The notes beneath the pieces were generated by a model. The model ran no database searches. It was not told the origin of the DNA and saw nothing but the letters and a program-made list of their open reading frames with translations. From NCBI GenBank assembly GCA_009760855.2, contig WPIO01000095.1, forward strand, positions 901,001-965,000: 64,000 nucleotides of DNA, in the 5' to 3' direction. Within the stretch, counting starts at the first letter, position 1, and the number at the start of each line of letters is the position of its first letter. Of this stretch, positions 1 to 11,652 are shown piece after piece. This DNA comes from Cristatella mucedo (Eukaryota; Bryozoa; Phylactolaemata; Cristatellidae). A program made the position numbers and the translations under genes.

Positions 1-2030
1 CAACTACGAATGCACTAGCTTTTCGAGAGCTACAATCTCTGGTGGACCTTCTAAGCGCTTCTCCGACATGACCAAGAGAAGAGGTTGTAGGCATGCTATG
101 CTATATGCTCATCATAAGCCTAGTCTGTATCTTTTGGCATTTGTTCCTAAGCTCACTACATTCTCACCTAAAGGCAGGCTGTGATAAGTGGCAGAGCACA
201 GCAGCTCGTCTAGGAGGCGGCTGCATTGTCTTTGCTGCATCATGCAAGCAATGGAGACATGCTTTTGTGTGCATTTCTCAAACCGTGCTCAACGAGGCAT
301 ACGATAGGACGTAGCACGATTGAAGATCGGTCTGTGATATCAGAAGTCAGAGCGGTCCGGCCACGATATCGATGCACAAGCATTAATAAATTATGTTTAC
401 CCAATGGCCACACATCCTTGAGGTACCTTGAGCTCATCAGCTATATAGCAACCTGCTTTAGTATGAAATATGCTACATATACTAAATAATATTCAACTGC
501 GGTGATGTTGCATGCCGACAGTGCATACATCGGATTTTTTTTATAACTTGGAGCCTTGATTACGAGTTTTTGCATGCATTCTCACGACTTTCTGAAAATT
601 AGCCGTAACTTGCTGTGTGAGCCAGTGCATATTAGCTCCTCTGCTAACAGTTGGGATGTGACAAGGTCTCACAGGACCTGCAGAGACCGTTACAGTACAG
701 CCAATTTTATCGGGTTATGTCCGCACTACTTTTAGTAATAGAATAAAAAATGTGTAACTGAACTGTCAGCCCTCATTTATATACTGGTAAATGCCCCCAA
801 AGGCATACCCTAGCATTAGAAAGAATATGTCTGTGCCACCATTGATAGATAGCTTATCAGCAACCTTGAAAACCTGAGGGGGGAGTCCTATCAACTCACG
901 TTTCCATTGATAAGCTGATAACGATGCAATCTTTAACTATGAAGATACCGCAGCAATCCTTGGTCCGCTTATTCGAGTTAATGCCCAATAGCACCACTCT
1001 TAGGTTGGAGTAGCCGCTTCTTTGATTGTTGGATAGTCAAGATGATAATGATTTCGGACTTGTTCACGGCCCTACCGGTAGCAGCATCCCAGACCACGTA
1101 ATGCTATTAATACTGCCACAGAATGAAACCGATTGTTAGCAACAATGCACTTTGCATCTGTCAACTATCCCTTGGTCATGCACATAACGTGCAGCTTGTT
1201 ATATCGAGATCGGTTGCAGATCACGCCTGAAACTGCCATACGCTTAGTATACCCTAAGCGGGTTGGCACGGCCAGCCACACTAGCTAGTAAATCGTTCTG
1301 CTGTGGTCAGTCAGCACAGAGTTACAACACTCTGGGAACAGGTGGTAAGCTCCGTGAGCCTGGTTTTACTAAAAGCTACTGCCGAAAGGTAAGGCTAACG
1401 TGCCAAATCCTCACGGAGACCACATTTGGTCGGACTGGAAAATACTTCGTGCTGAGCAGGCCAAGATGAAAAATGCAGGACTTAACATCTTAGGAATATA
1501 TCTCCGTGGAAACTAGTATAAAGGCTAACAACTCAAACACATTGAATATTTCATCACAATGCATCACTAACTGAGACATGATCATATACCAACTCTTGAT
1601 TCCAATCAACGCTTTCCAATGACCACTCTGACGATTATGGACTACAAGAGCCAGTCGAGCTCCCAGTGAGTACAATGAGCTATCTACCGTTGTAGCTTCT
1701 TGAGCACATTGAACAGTCTGCCGTTGTAGCTGCACCTCTATCCGCAATGCAACTGACCAGGAGCAGTGCAGTGTTGCACTGGAGCATGGCAAGAACAGAG
1801 CGGCTGCATCATAATTCCATTAGCAGTGATCCAAGCTAACTGCAGTGCACTAGCAAAAAGGATTCCGTCGTATACAAATGGAATGTCATTACCATACCAC
1901 TCACTGATAGTAAAAGCCAATTTCGTGACAGTAATGAACAGGGACAAAACGAAAGCCTAGCTATATAGATTGGCAATCAAATCTAGCCAAACGTACCAGC
2001 AAATAAACAGACCCGCAACAGCAATTAACA

Positions 2031-2036
<6 letters not shown>
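1..2036. other. intergenic, no gene recognised
   Basis: All open frames here are shorter than about 100 codons, overlap on both strands and resemble nothing I know. I saw no splice-bounded conserved segment, no RNA gene and no clear transposon. Confidence 0.5.
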
Positions 2037-2096
<60 letters not shown>

Positions 2097-2124
2097 ATGT
2101 GTGTGTGCGTGTGCATGTGTGTGT
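2037..2124. repeat. (GT)n microsatellite
   Basis: An almost pure GT run, breaking into GT/GC/AT-interrupted units at its right end. The Cys-Val and His-Thr open frames across it are translation artefacts of the repeat. Confidence 0.95.
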
Positions 2125-2767
2125 TGCAATACAACAAACTGGTACCTTTTCCATCACGAATCTAGTTGCACGAGGGAAAAGGATGCCTTAATATAATACA
2201 AAACATAAAATTCTATTGAATAGGACTGCACTTGCCATGATGAGACGAATGCTGTTTTGTCATTTAAGGTCAATGCCCTGATGCACACGTCTGCCGGAGG
2301 GAGAATCAGTAACTGGGCTGAGGTGCAAAAACCCAGCAAAACTGCATGATACATGCTGAAGTTGAGTTATGGCAGCACATAAGTACTAAAAACGAGCTTA
2401 AAGCTCATCAGTACATGATCAGCAATGAGAGCATGATCAGCCAATAAAACTTGCCAACTTGGTTGCGCAAAAAATTCAAAATGGCCCCTAGCAGCAGCCA
2501 CCGTTGTTGTTCGCAAAAAAGCTTCCGCTGAGAAACATAATAGGAATATAGAAAAGTCTGTACTCGTAAACAAGAACAGACTCTTCTGCCCCCTCCCCCG
2601 GGGAGGTGTAGTGGTGCACCCTCTTGAGACTCGGCAATGTCAATCACGTAACCAATGCAGAGGGGCTGAGATCATTGACGAAACTGTCCTAACAAGTGCA
2701 ATCTCTTTGATGCACTACACAGCAGTGTAGTAATCCCTGTAGCCACCGTGAGCACGGACAGGCCTGC
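2125..2767. other. downstream flank of LYSET
   Basis: This is the 3' side of the minus-strand LYSET gene and should contain its 3' UTR. I did not find a clear minus-strand AATAAA and see no other gene. Confidence 0.4.
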
Positions 2768-3334
2768 TCACAGTACGGCGACATCTGCCCACTGGCCGGC
2801 CTCGGCTATAGACCGACAGTCGACCGTGGCCAGGACATGAGCCAGCTGGCCCTTACGCCTGGACACGCCGCGGCCCTTAAGGCGGCAGACGAAGTTGTGC
2901 AGCCGCACGGGCCAAGACAAGGCCAGAGCGAGGCGAGGGTCGGGCTGAGTGCACGCAAAAAGTGCAAAGAATGTCTGCAGGTAGAGGCACGTGCATAGCA
3001 CGACGAGTGCCAGCCATGGAATGTCGGCAATGTGGCTGAGCAGGGCGAGCAACCCTGGCGGCTGAGGTGACAGCAGCGGTGCCTCTTCCGGCTCGACCTT
3101 GTCTGCTTCCTTGCCGGAGCCCGCGGCAGCAGGAGCAGGAGCAGCTGCACGCCTCCGGAAGCTGTCTGCTGCATCGTCGTGCAAAGCTGCGTCAGCCGCA
3201 TGGTGCTGCAGGACGTGATCGACGGCGTATGCACTCCATGCATCGCTCACGTCGAACACATAGTATACAAGTAGGCCGCTCACTCCGATGTAGGCGACCA
3301 GAATCAGCCAAGCAATCCTCTGGCGGAAGTTCAT
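2768..3334 (-). CDS. LYSET: lysosomal enzyme trafficking factor (LYSET/TMEM251-like)
   Basis: An intronless 188-aa open frame. Residues 1-31 begin MNFRQRIAWL and continue through a first membrane segment (about 7-27, ending YYVFDVSD), which matches the LYSET/TMEM251 start (MNFRQR, then YYVFEIS in human). A second hydrophobic stretch at about 105-127, with YLQTFF, is followed by CTQPDPR (128-134), matching human CTRADPK. In mammals this Golgi membrane protein retains GlcNAc-1-phosphotransferase, so that lysosomal hydrolases receive mannose-6-phosphate. Between the conserved blocks lies a roughly 50-residue Ala/Asp/Pro-rich insertion (about 46-95) that human lacks, and the C-terminus after 150 is basic and diverged. 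The first ATG of the frame is the start because it begins exactly at the conserved MNFRQR. The coding region is much more GC-rich than its flanks. Family assignment rests on remembered sequence; no search was run. Confidence 0.85.
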   Translation of the reverse strand: MNFRQRIAWLILVAYIGVSGLLVYYVFDVSDAWSAYAVDHVLQHHAADAALHDDAADSFRRRAAAPAPAAAGSGKEADKVEPEEAPLLSPQPPGLLALLSHIADIPWLALVVLCTCLYLQTFFALFACTQPDPRLALALSWPVRLHNFVCRLKGRGVSRRKGQLAHVLATVDCRSIAEAGQWADVAVL

Positions 3335-3389
3335 CTTTGCTCAGATGCTGCCGTATTGCTCATTGGACGGCTCTGTCCTTCAAACAGAT

Positions 3390-3430
3390 CAAGTGTGCGC
3401 ATATACGTATAGTATATGCATGCGCACTTG
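3390..3430. promoter_or_regulatory. 41-bp imperfect palindrome upstream of LYSET
   Basis: CAAGTGTGCGCATATAC on the left is matched by the reverse complement of the right arm, CAAGTGCGCATGCATATAC. The arms contain TGCGCA/GCATGCGC elements like NRF1 half-sites. The palindrome lies 56-96 bp upstream of the LYSET ATG. A promoter role is inferred from position. Confidence 0.45.
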
Positions 3431-3457
3431 AATGAAGAAGTACCGGCGTAGACGCCT

Positions 3458-3468
3458 AAAATGGCTGC
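3458..3468 (+). promoter_or_regulatory. YY1-like motif upstream of LYSET
   Basis: AAAATGGCTGC fits the YY1 consensus often found at animal transcription starts. It lies about 125 bp upstream of the LYSET start codon. Assignment is by motif and position only. Confidence 0.35.
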
Positions 3469-3469
3469 C

Positions 3470-5020
3470 CGATCCAAAACGTTCTGATGCTGTTATGAAA
3501 AAGCTATTCAACCCGGTTTTTATTAGGTGAAGTAAATAAAATAAGCCCAAGTATTTTATAAGAAAAGTTTCAGTACAAATACATAATTTGTAGTGCTAAA
3601 AATAAAGTTAGACCAGCGGGATAAACTATAACCTGTCCGAGCCACTCCGGCATAGAGCAAACTTTGCCTTTGCAAACATCTGGCCTTATTTTCTCCAGGC
3701 GTCTGGTAAACTTGAGAAAAGTGACTTTAGATGTGACACGACCCACGTGAGCTCTGAGCCTTCTACCCACTTCACCCCACAGACACTAAACATGATTCAG
3801 ATCTGAAGAGTGGCTTGGCCACTCCGTTAGCATGGTGGCCTTAAACTAAATTCAACAGTGAAGCAGAAAATATTGACCGCCCTGACTACATGCTTAGGCC
3901 CACCGCCCTGTTTGAAAAGAAAATTGTCTCCAAAAAGGCTCATTGCGCTAGGTACTGCAACGCTTTGGAGCAGTTCTGAATAAACGTCTTGCACTACGGG
4001 GTCAGGTATGCACTATAAAAGCAGTCCTAGAATATGACCTGTTTGCCCTCAAATTTCTTCACTTTTTTATCTACAGGAGACAATTATTGTTTAAGCCTTT
4101 CCTAGGCCAACGACAAAGTTATGCATACATTTTCAGTTACCGAAAATGGGGAATTTACTCTCAATGCTCCATTGCATTTTGCTCCAGTCTTTGTGTGTGA
4201 TGTGCTCCTGCGCCGGCCCATTCCTAACGAGCCACTTTAAGCTTGATGCCCACAAGTGGCTCCTTTCAGAGCAAGCGTACCTTGTCCATCGAGTCGACGC
4301 CTGATCGCATCCCTACCAATTAGCCTACCAGCAGCAGCCTGAAGGCTCTGAGCACGAACCCTGCCTAAAGATTCGCTCTTTATCAGAACGTCTTATCGGG
4401 TATAGTGACATGTAGGCAGCCTAGTCCGTCTCGGTGCTAACGCCGATACCGTTCGTCTTCTTTCGGCTGTACCTCACCGAAGTCACACCAATTCGAAATT
4501 GCAAAGCAATTACAGAGTTACCGAATCCCTTTTGGCAAAAAGCCCACATTTAGCATCACATAAAAGTAGTCAACTAGATAGTCTTAGGCATGCCGGCTGG
4601 CGATAGTGGGAGGCTAAGAAATGAGCAAAGGGCAGTGCAGTGCTGTTTTCATACTACAGCACATGTCCAACTACATCCGAAAACGGACAATGTAGTCGTT
4701 TTCAAGGTACAGTAATATGGAGAAATCTGCCATTTTTAAATGAATTGTAAGCGTAGACGCCGCTTTCTGTCGTAACTTTTATTTTGTACACGCTGGTTTA
4801 TAAAAAAAAACGCTATCGTGAAACACATTATTTTATTTGGATGCATTCATTCTGTTTGCTTCGATATAATTCTTCATGGTCGAATGCCTACTACTGCTAC
4901 TCATAAACAAGGGGTTGCTGATACTTTTTCGCTCGAGTGTACATATGCATATGCATGCATAGACAAATGAGTCGGCATGCATGCCTAGCATATGCGTGCA
5001 CATTCAATGTGTAGGGCATA
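3470..5020. other. intergenic, nothing recognised
   Basis: AT-leaning sequence without a supported gene. Open frames are short and without family resemblance, and no transposon structure was seen. Confidence 0.45.
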
Positions 5021-5030
5021 TACTGTGTCC

Positions 5031-5070
<40 letters not shown>

Positions 5071-5140
5071 ATTTGTATAGCACCCTCTGAGAGCTGAATC
5101 TCTTTCTGGGCACTTTACAGATGCTGTATAGAAAGCCATC
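5031..5140 (-). mobile_element. L2/CR1-like LINE 3' end (minus)
   Basis: A dozen (ATA) units at 5033-5068 are followed by the reverse complement of the local LINE 3' tail: GTATAGCACCCTCTGAGAGC, then CTCTTTCTGGGCACTTTACA. It is the same tail that ends the fuller copies near 15.5 and 36.6 kb. Confidence 0.8.
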
Positions 5141-6200
5141 ATATATCTACAGTGCTGGTCCAAAAAATCCACAGGCTCTCGGGAACCAAGAGAAAAACTA
5201 GCAATGCAGATTTGTGTGCGATCAAAGCCAAAAAAATTAAACCCAGATGTAGGGTTCGTGTTGCATGTTGTCACTTCGGTTTGTCTATCGTGTGTAAAAA
5301 ACAAGCAAAATGAACTTATTTGGAAATGTAATGTCGCTCTAGATCAGAGGCAATCTTCGATGATACTTTGTTGCAGCACAATTAGAACAAAGAGAAGTAC
5401 CTATTTCCTAGTGGGGCCAGTATCATCCTCTCGGAAAACTCATCTTAACACCGGTCGGGACACTTCTTCAGAAATGATAAAGGTTTGAGACATCCAATCT
5501 ATCGCACCGCCATAATATGGTCCGAGGCTATGCAAGAAATCCACGATACACTTTTAATGCCAAACCATGCAACAGATTTTAATCTGCTATGCTAAGCCTC
5601 GGCAGACAAACAAGTCTCTGTATGGTGATCTGGAGATACTAATAAGCACGACTTGAGATCATGGAAAGCAAGTTCAATTTGGTATGTGCATTTGGCGTAT
5701 TAAGTCAGTCAAAATTTAAGAAACATTTTAAAGGGGCTCTGCTATTTTTTTTACTACCAAAAACGCAGTTAAGTGATTTTAAACTGTTTCATTGACTTCT
5801 ATAGTCGTTTGAAACCTCTGGCCAATGGCTACATATACCCAAACGTGCTTGCTTAAACCTTCGACCAATACAAAGGAAATACCTGAGACAGTTACAGGGA
5901 TGCCGCTTTTTTAAGCAATATGCTTGACACATCCAGAACATCATATTTTACATTGTTTGATTGTGCAACAACAAAATATCCTCGAAAATGGTGATTATAC
6001 TGGAAGCAGAAAGTTGCTTCAGAAACTGTAAGAACATGCTCATTTTGCTTACTGTTTGCACCTGGTAAGGAAATCAAGGTGGTAGCATGCAATATTTTTC
6101 TTACCAATACAGCTACAGCATGCCATTCATACATTTCGGTGGTCGGCCAGGAGTTCATAAAACACTGAAATATTTTAGGTCTCGTCTTTTTTATTATGTT
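5141..6200. other. intergenic, nothing recognised
   Basis: No supported gene. The first part may be further 5' sequence of the LINE remnant ending at 5031, too diverged to delimit. Confidence 0.4.
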
Positions 6201-6216
6201 TGGGTGTGAATTCGTG

Positions 6217-6241
6217 CATACATGCATGCATGCATGCATGC

Positions 6242-6286
<45 letters not shown>

Positions 6287-6369
6287 TGTGTGTAAATGTA
6301 TGTGTTTGTGTAAATGCATGTGTTTGCGTGTTTGTGTGCACAAGCGTGAATTTGGTGGGTGCATGTGTT

Positions 6370-6460
<91 letters not shown>
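6217..6460. repeat. compound (TGCA)n/(TGCG)n/(TG)n microsatellite
   Basis: TGCA units (about 6217-6240) pass through TGCG into pure TG, then a TG/AAATG-interrupted section (6290-6370) and a second long TG run to about 6460. Open frames read as Cys-Val or His-Thr are repeat artefacts. Confidence 0.95.
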
Positions 6461-6934
6461 ATGCGTGCTAGTGTGAGCAAGCATACATATGAGATAAATA
6501 TGGATACACGGAAAACAGAATGACTCATTTGGGCCATATACACACTCATTTACCAGAAGACCAGCAAACAGGCAAAGGATGGGCCACCCAAACAATACAA
6601 CATGACACACGTTGACCTGGAAGCAGTAAGCACAAACATACGTATACAGTGTACAGCAAGCAGAGAAGGGCTTACAAAATGCAGAAGACGGTACAGCAGA
6701 AGGCAAACGAAGCGACTATGGTAGAGCTCGATATGCAGCAACCGCGTGACTATGGCATAGCTTAAAACTACGAGACTGCCTTATTAAGGTTGACTAGATA
6801 AATCGATGAGACCAGAAGCATTCACCAGAAGCATTTCAGATGACCTGAAGTATGCATTCGACTCGGGGTGGAGGTAAAGGCATAAGAAGGCATAGAAAGG
6901 CTGGGCCAGAAATAAATCACGAACAAAGAAATAA
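6461..6934. other. intergenic, nothing recognised
   Basis: No gene or repeat family recognised between the microsatellite and the LINE fragment. Confidence 0.4.
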
Positions 6935-7580
6935 AAAACGGCTCGGAGCAATGAAACTTGGTTTGGCTAGCATATCCTTAGTAGCATCTGCACGAAATCT
7001 GGGCGGCCTGCTCCGAAATGACTTTTCACTAAAAGATCGAATCATCTCAGCAGTCCAGTATGCCTACTCTCAGCTACAGGTATAGCATTTCAAAATTTCC
7101 ACCGCGCTCAGATGAGGATACCGGCACAAGTCGGTCAGTGCATTTGCAACATCCTGTTACGACTTCTGCTGCATCTCTTGGCTCGAAAGTTCTCCTGTTC
7201 TCCTGCTTGATTTGCTATAAGCTGTACACGGGTGGTAGGAAACCCGGCAGACGAGCTAGCTTGTCTGTCATGAACTTCACAGCTGACACATTACTCTACA
7301 TCACACCGACCTGTACTGACTGGCCTGCCATCAAGCAGCGCACCGACTTCCACGTCCTATTGCACTCTATTAGAGCTCCGCTCGCTTGCTCCTCAAGCTA
7401 TCCTTCGCAACTTCTACTGCTCGGCTGGCTCTGGGCGCCAAGCTGTGCCTTGAATCGAACTCGATGACAGTAGGAGACCGCATACCTCCAGCTCCTACAC
7501 TCTCAAAGCCTGGAGCTTGCCACTCGGTGATATCACGACACCATCTGAGACTGGCCGGCATTTAAGCTACATACCTCAAT
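6935..7580 (+). pseudogene. L2/CR1-like reverse transcriptase fragment
   Basis: Translation over 6952-7082 gives LGLASISLVASARNLG and then LLRNDFSLKDRI, which parallels IGSASISPVESARNLG and the SLDNRIS region of the copy at 35.3-36.6 kb. Downstream, degraded versions of the CRERRSCHITPLL...LHWLPVKQRIDFKV region (here DTLLYITPTCTDWPAIKQRTDFHV) follow with frame breaks. It is a 5'- and 3'-truncated dead LINE. Confidence 0.7.
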
Positions 7581-7589
7581 TAGAAAGTT

Positions 7590-9525
7590 CAAACTACAGG
7601 GCCATGTAGAGACAAGTGCCAGAACTGCACACAGGCAGTCCTAGGATTCGGGCAGTACTAGGATTCGGGCCAAGAAACATGTGCAACCCACGTGACTTAC
7701 AAACATCCGGGAACGTCGTAAAAATTAAGGTTTACTGTGCAAGCCATTTCTCTGTAGAAGGTCGGTCCTCCTCGTGAAAGCACTCACTGCATGCCTCAGT
7801 CATACACTGTCTTCCTAGCACATTTTCAGAGGCTAAGGAAGGGTTGACTCGGCCTTCAGCTCTAATAAATAGAACAGCAACCGCCGGCACTCTTTAGCTG
7901 AGCAGCCCTCGCTAGTTCGCAATGATGCTGACCGACGGGGTAGTGAAGTATGTCACCCCTGAAGCATCACTAAACGCTACCAGTTAGTCCTTGTCAGCAT
8001 GCCTGGATGCTAAACACAGCTCACCCTGAGAAGTAACATGGCGGACGGGCAAGACGGGAGCAGACCGGCAAGTCAGCGGCTGACCTCCACAAGTGCAAGT
8101 GATTTGAAGAATAGGAAATGGTCACAAGTAGTTGGGAATCCACAGTAAATTCTGGGAGCCGCTTCAGCATGACGACTGTACACGCGAGCAAAGTCAACCG
8201 CATTTCAAATGGCCTGGGGCATGCACCCACTCAGGCCAAGCATGCAGCATGACCGAGCGCTATAACTAAGCCAAATAAAACGCCAGAAAGGGCACCCAGA
8301 TACATTACATCATCGCTCTGCAGCTACTCACCTACCGGTGTCACACACGGTGATACATTGGGAACTCGGCCGCTGAGCTAGCTGACAGCAGTCCGGCGAC
8401 TCGCATGCACCAGTTCTGTCCAGCTTTGCTTTCTCTGCAGATCAGCTGCGTGGTAATGGCAAACAAAACAGCTGAGGCAGACCGACCTAGAAAAAGATGC
8501 ATTGCACTCAGCTGCAACATCATCAAGTTGAACAACCTCGTTCGGCCAAGGGGGTTTCCTACTAGTACATCTGCAGCCAAAGAATTAAGTAAAGGCCAGC
8601 AACGGCCTCTCGCATATGGCAGCATAAAAAATCTAACAGCTACTGCCTGCTTGCAGCAAACAACGACTCCATCCCACTACAGTGGCGGTCCATCCGTCCA
8701 CTGCTTGTTGCAGGACCAAGTGCTCTCGTCCAACGGCTGGCGCAGCAGCCCGGGTCGGAAGCGGTCCCATATCCACCCACGGCCGGGGCCACACCAACTA
8801 CAGTGTTCGTCTCTACCGGCACGTCAGAAGCGGCCGCTTCCTTTCCTTTGGGTCTCGAAGTCGGCCGGCGTGGGTAACTGTGCCTGCTCCTCGAGCGAGC
8901 GAGTCACTCCACTCACTCATGTCCATCCTGCTGTAAACGATGGTGGCTAAGACTTCCTGCTCTCGCGCGATCGTCCTGCTCTCGCGCGATACATCTCGTG
9001 GACTCTCTCGAGGCAAGCTGCTCCTGCTCTAGACGAAATCTCGTCAAGCGGCAGGCTCGACCCCTTCGTCCGTTAACAGCGCGTACATCCATCGTCGGTT
9101 AAAACAGCGCGTAAATCCAGATGAGTTTTCTGCGCTGACGGTAATCTTCTTGGCCGACTGACGGCTCTTCGGCAAAGTAGCTGAGCACGTGGTCCCCAAG
9201 AAAAGCAGGCATTGTGTGTTTCAATGGCAACAATCAAGCTGCCTGCCTCATCCAACAGACGGAGCCGCGATAAGAAACAGCTGCCTCGGCTGCTAAAAAG
9301 CTTGCACCTGCATGTCGGCGGACCATCAAGGCCGTACAAGGTTTGCTAGTGGTGGCAAGCTGGCTGGTATACCGAGGGGGCATTAGCGCCCAGCCCCTGC
9401 CTCTGGCCTTGACTCAACCTGCATACAACAGGGCAAACAAGTGAAATCAACTCAATAGACTTTGTCAGTTGCTTCTTTTTATACGATTCCTAAAACCTCC
9501 TGCATTTAAGAGGCACCGACTCAGT
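7590..9525. other. intergenic, no gene recognised
   Basis: Holds a GC-rich section (about 8.6-9.1 kb) with an open frame of 181 codons on the plus strand (8405-8950) and overlapping frames on the other strand. None resembles a known family or shows convincing exon boundaries, so none is called. Confidence 0.4.
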
Positions 9526-9529
9526 CAGC

Positions 9530-10345
9530 TTTCGGCAAGCATCCAGAGTTACAGCAGTCCCACAGCTGAATAAGGCGATCATAAAGCTACTTGGAAGACG
9601 ATAAGCCGCTGCATCGGCTCTAAGCAAGTGCTCCAACCTATCCAATGGTCGCTCTATCGGGTTGAAATCAGGATATTGGCAATACCAAATTTAAGACTTG
9701 GACCCTTGAGTCAGCAAAGAATTGCTGCTGCCCTGAAAGTAAAAGTAGTCATTCAGTTCAGCTTAGGGTCATTATACAGTTTCCAAATACAGTCCTACCC
9801 ATAAGACCTCTGGCAAAGGACAAGCCAAAATTGTGGAAGGAAACAAAAAAGCATGCTTTCTTTACAGCATATGTAAGATTCCTACAAAGAAATTAAGTTC
9901 TCTGAGGGTGCTATACAAATGTATTATTATCATTGTTATTAGTATTGACCAAACAAACACATTTCCACAATCATACTTGATCGTATGCTGTAAGTAGTCA
10001 TGGTGACTCCACCTTTTCTAAGGCTGACTGACGTCAGTCCTCCATTTGCCATCTTTGCAGATCACATGTTTACTTATCTCAGTCCATAGAACACTGCTCC
10101 AGCCATCAGCTGTAAAGTGGGCGGGTCGACGCACCAGTTGCAGCCGGCTTTTTCCTTGTCCCTCTTTAATTTACAGCTTGCATCTGATGGTTCTTTTATA
10201 AATGCTATTCTGCAAAAGCATTAGCGAACCATATCGACACCTCCAGCTTTGCCGATGGTTCTAAGCGGGACTTTCCTTTGACCCAGTGCAGCCAACTTCA
10301 GTAGGCGGTCATCCTTGTTGTCTTGGAAAGTGGACGGCCCAAGCT
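9530..10345 (-). pseudogene. Tc1/mariner transposase relic
   Basis: Minus-strand fragments line up in the order of a Tc1-like transposase. At 10230-10345 is DNKDDRLLKLAALGQRKV followed by PLRTIGKAGGV (helix-turn-helix region). Near 10060-10160 is RKKPAATGASTRPLYS followed, after a frame break, by DGWSSVLWTEISK (the W..VLWTDE..K region with the first catalytic Asp position). At 9600-9690 is PDFNPIERPLDRLEHLLRA, the SPDLNPIEHLWD block near the C-terminus. Several frameshifts and stops make it non-functional. A LINE tail is inserted between the middle and last blocks. Confidence 0.75.
9878..9945 (+). mobile_element. LINE/SINE 3' tail inserted in Tc1 relic
   Basis: CAAAGAAATTAAGTTCTCTG and AGGGTGCTATACAAATGTAT followed by an ATT-rich end: the shared LINE/SINE 3' tail. 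It interrupts the spacing of the minus-strand Tc1 transposase relic. Confidence 0.7.
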
Positions 10346-11580
10346 TGGCAAGAAGTCCATGCTGCCATCCGGAAAAGGGTTCTTCAGGTCGTACCTGTAA
10401 GTCCCTCGCTAGTACCGAGCTTCTGAGACACCTTCACATAGCTTGCTGTTTAGATCCTTCGTCTTTCCCCAGATGAGCAATTCCACACACGCACGCACAC
10501 ATGCACATACGCGTGTGCACACACAAGTGCACATAAACAGACGTGGTCAGGAAGTGCTAAAATAACTAATCTCTAATGCAAAATCCCGAGCGCCGAAAAA
10601 CCCTGAGTCGTTTGAATCGAAAATAAGATAATCAGACTGCCAGCGCAAACACACATTCTGTCAATTTAGGTAAAATATCGTTCCAGACCGCCGGGACGTT
10701 TTTGTTTCTGGCGATTGGCCTCAAGTCAGCCATCGTTAGAGAAAGGGAGAGACCATTTTGCAGCTGAGCAATCGGGTTTTTGAAAAGTCGGCTCATACCG
10801 CCGGTAAACGGTACCTACAGACCTCGTAAATGCTTTTGCTTGAGAGTGTATATAGACTCGCAGGCACCATCGACTTCTGTCAACAGCACCACCACATTCT
10901 CTCAGGTATGCCTCCCTCACTACCCAGCTTGGTGGTTGGTGCTGTTGGGCGCATCTTCTAGGTGATACTCTGAGCTTCAGTGACCGTTATTTCATGGTTC
11001 CTTGCGAACCATTGTGCAAGGTTTCCATAAGTATTTGCCTGCGTTTGTACCAAACATGCACTCATATAGTTTAGAGCATTTTTGGCCCATAGCGGCTGTA
11101 GTTGAGCCACGGCACGAATAGGGCTTGACCAATGGGCTCCCAAGCTATTACTTCATGCTACATATCGTAGCCATTTGGCGACGGAGGCGTGTTTTCATCC
11201 TTTATCATCTGCTTATGTGGGCCTCGTCTAAGCCGGGATGTCGCAAACGCATGAACTAGCTCGGCTATCGTATCCTTATCTAAGCAACTCCAATCCTTTC
11301 AACGGTACCTAGCTAAAAGTAGGCAGACGGTGAGGCGTCAGCGGTAGTTACAGGTCCCTGTGGAACAGAATACCCGGATTTCTACAGATGCGCTGGCTGA
11401 GCATATTTTGAGGGTTGGGCTTATTAATTTCTGAGTAACACTATACTTTCACATAACTAGTAAGTTGGGTTTATCGTCATTCAGTTTGAGACAGTCAGCT
11501 GTCCTCCTAAGTGCGAACCCTACTTTAAAGGCTCCCCGCGTGATTTTTGCGCATTGCAGTCGCATTTCGCAGATTGCCTA
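10346..11580. other. intergenic, nothing firmly recognised
   Basis: A short CA/CG-rich stretch lies at about 10484-10530. Some of the sequence next to the Tc1 relic may be the rest of that element. No gene is supported. Confidence 0.4.
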
Positions 11581-11584
11581 ATGC

Positions 11585-11652
11585 AGGATTAGAGCCCACA
11601 ACCTGGTACGGCAACTAAAACCACCTCGCCCCTGGGCCAAGACCCAGACGCA
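11585..11652 (-). mobile_element. SINE-1 head fragment (tRNA-like)
   Basis: On the minus strand, TGGCCCAGGGGCGAGGTGG resembles a tRNA A box and GTTGTGGGCTCTAATCC a B box, in the same arrangement as the SINE-1 copies at 17.2 and 28.8 kb. No LINE-type tail is attached here. Confidence 0.5.

Noticed and set aside
8405-8950. 181-codon plus-strand open frame
   Set aside because: No resemblance to a known protein. GC-rich sequence with comparable frames on the other strand.
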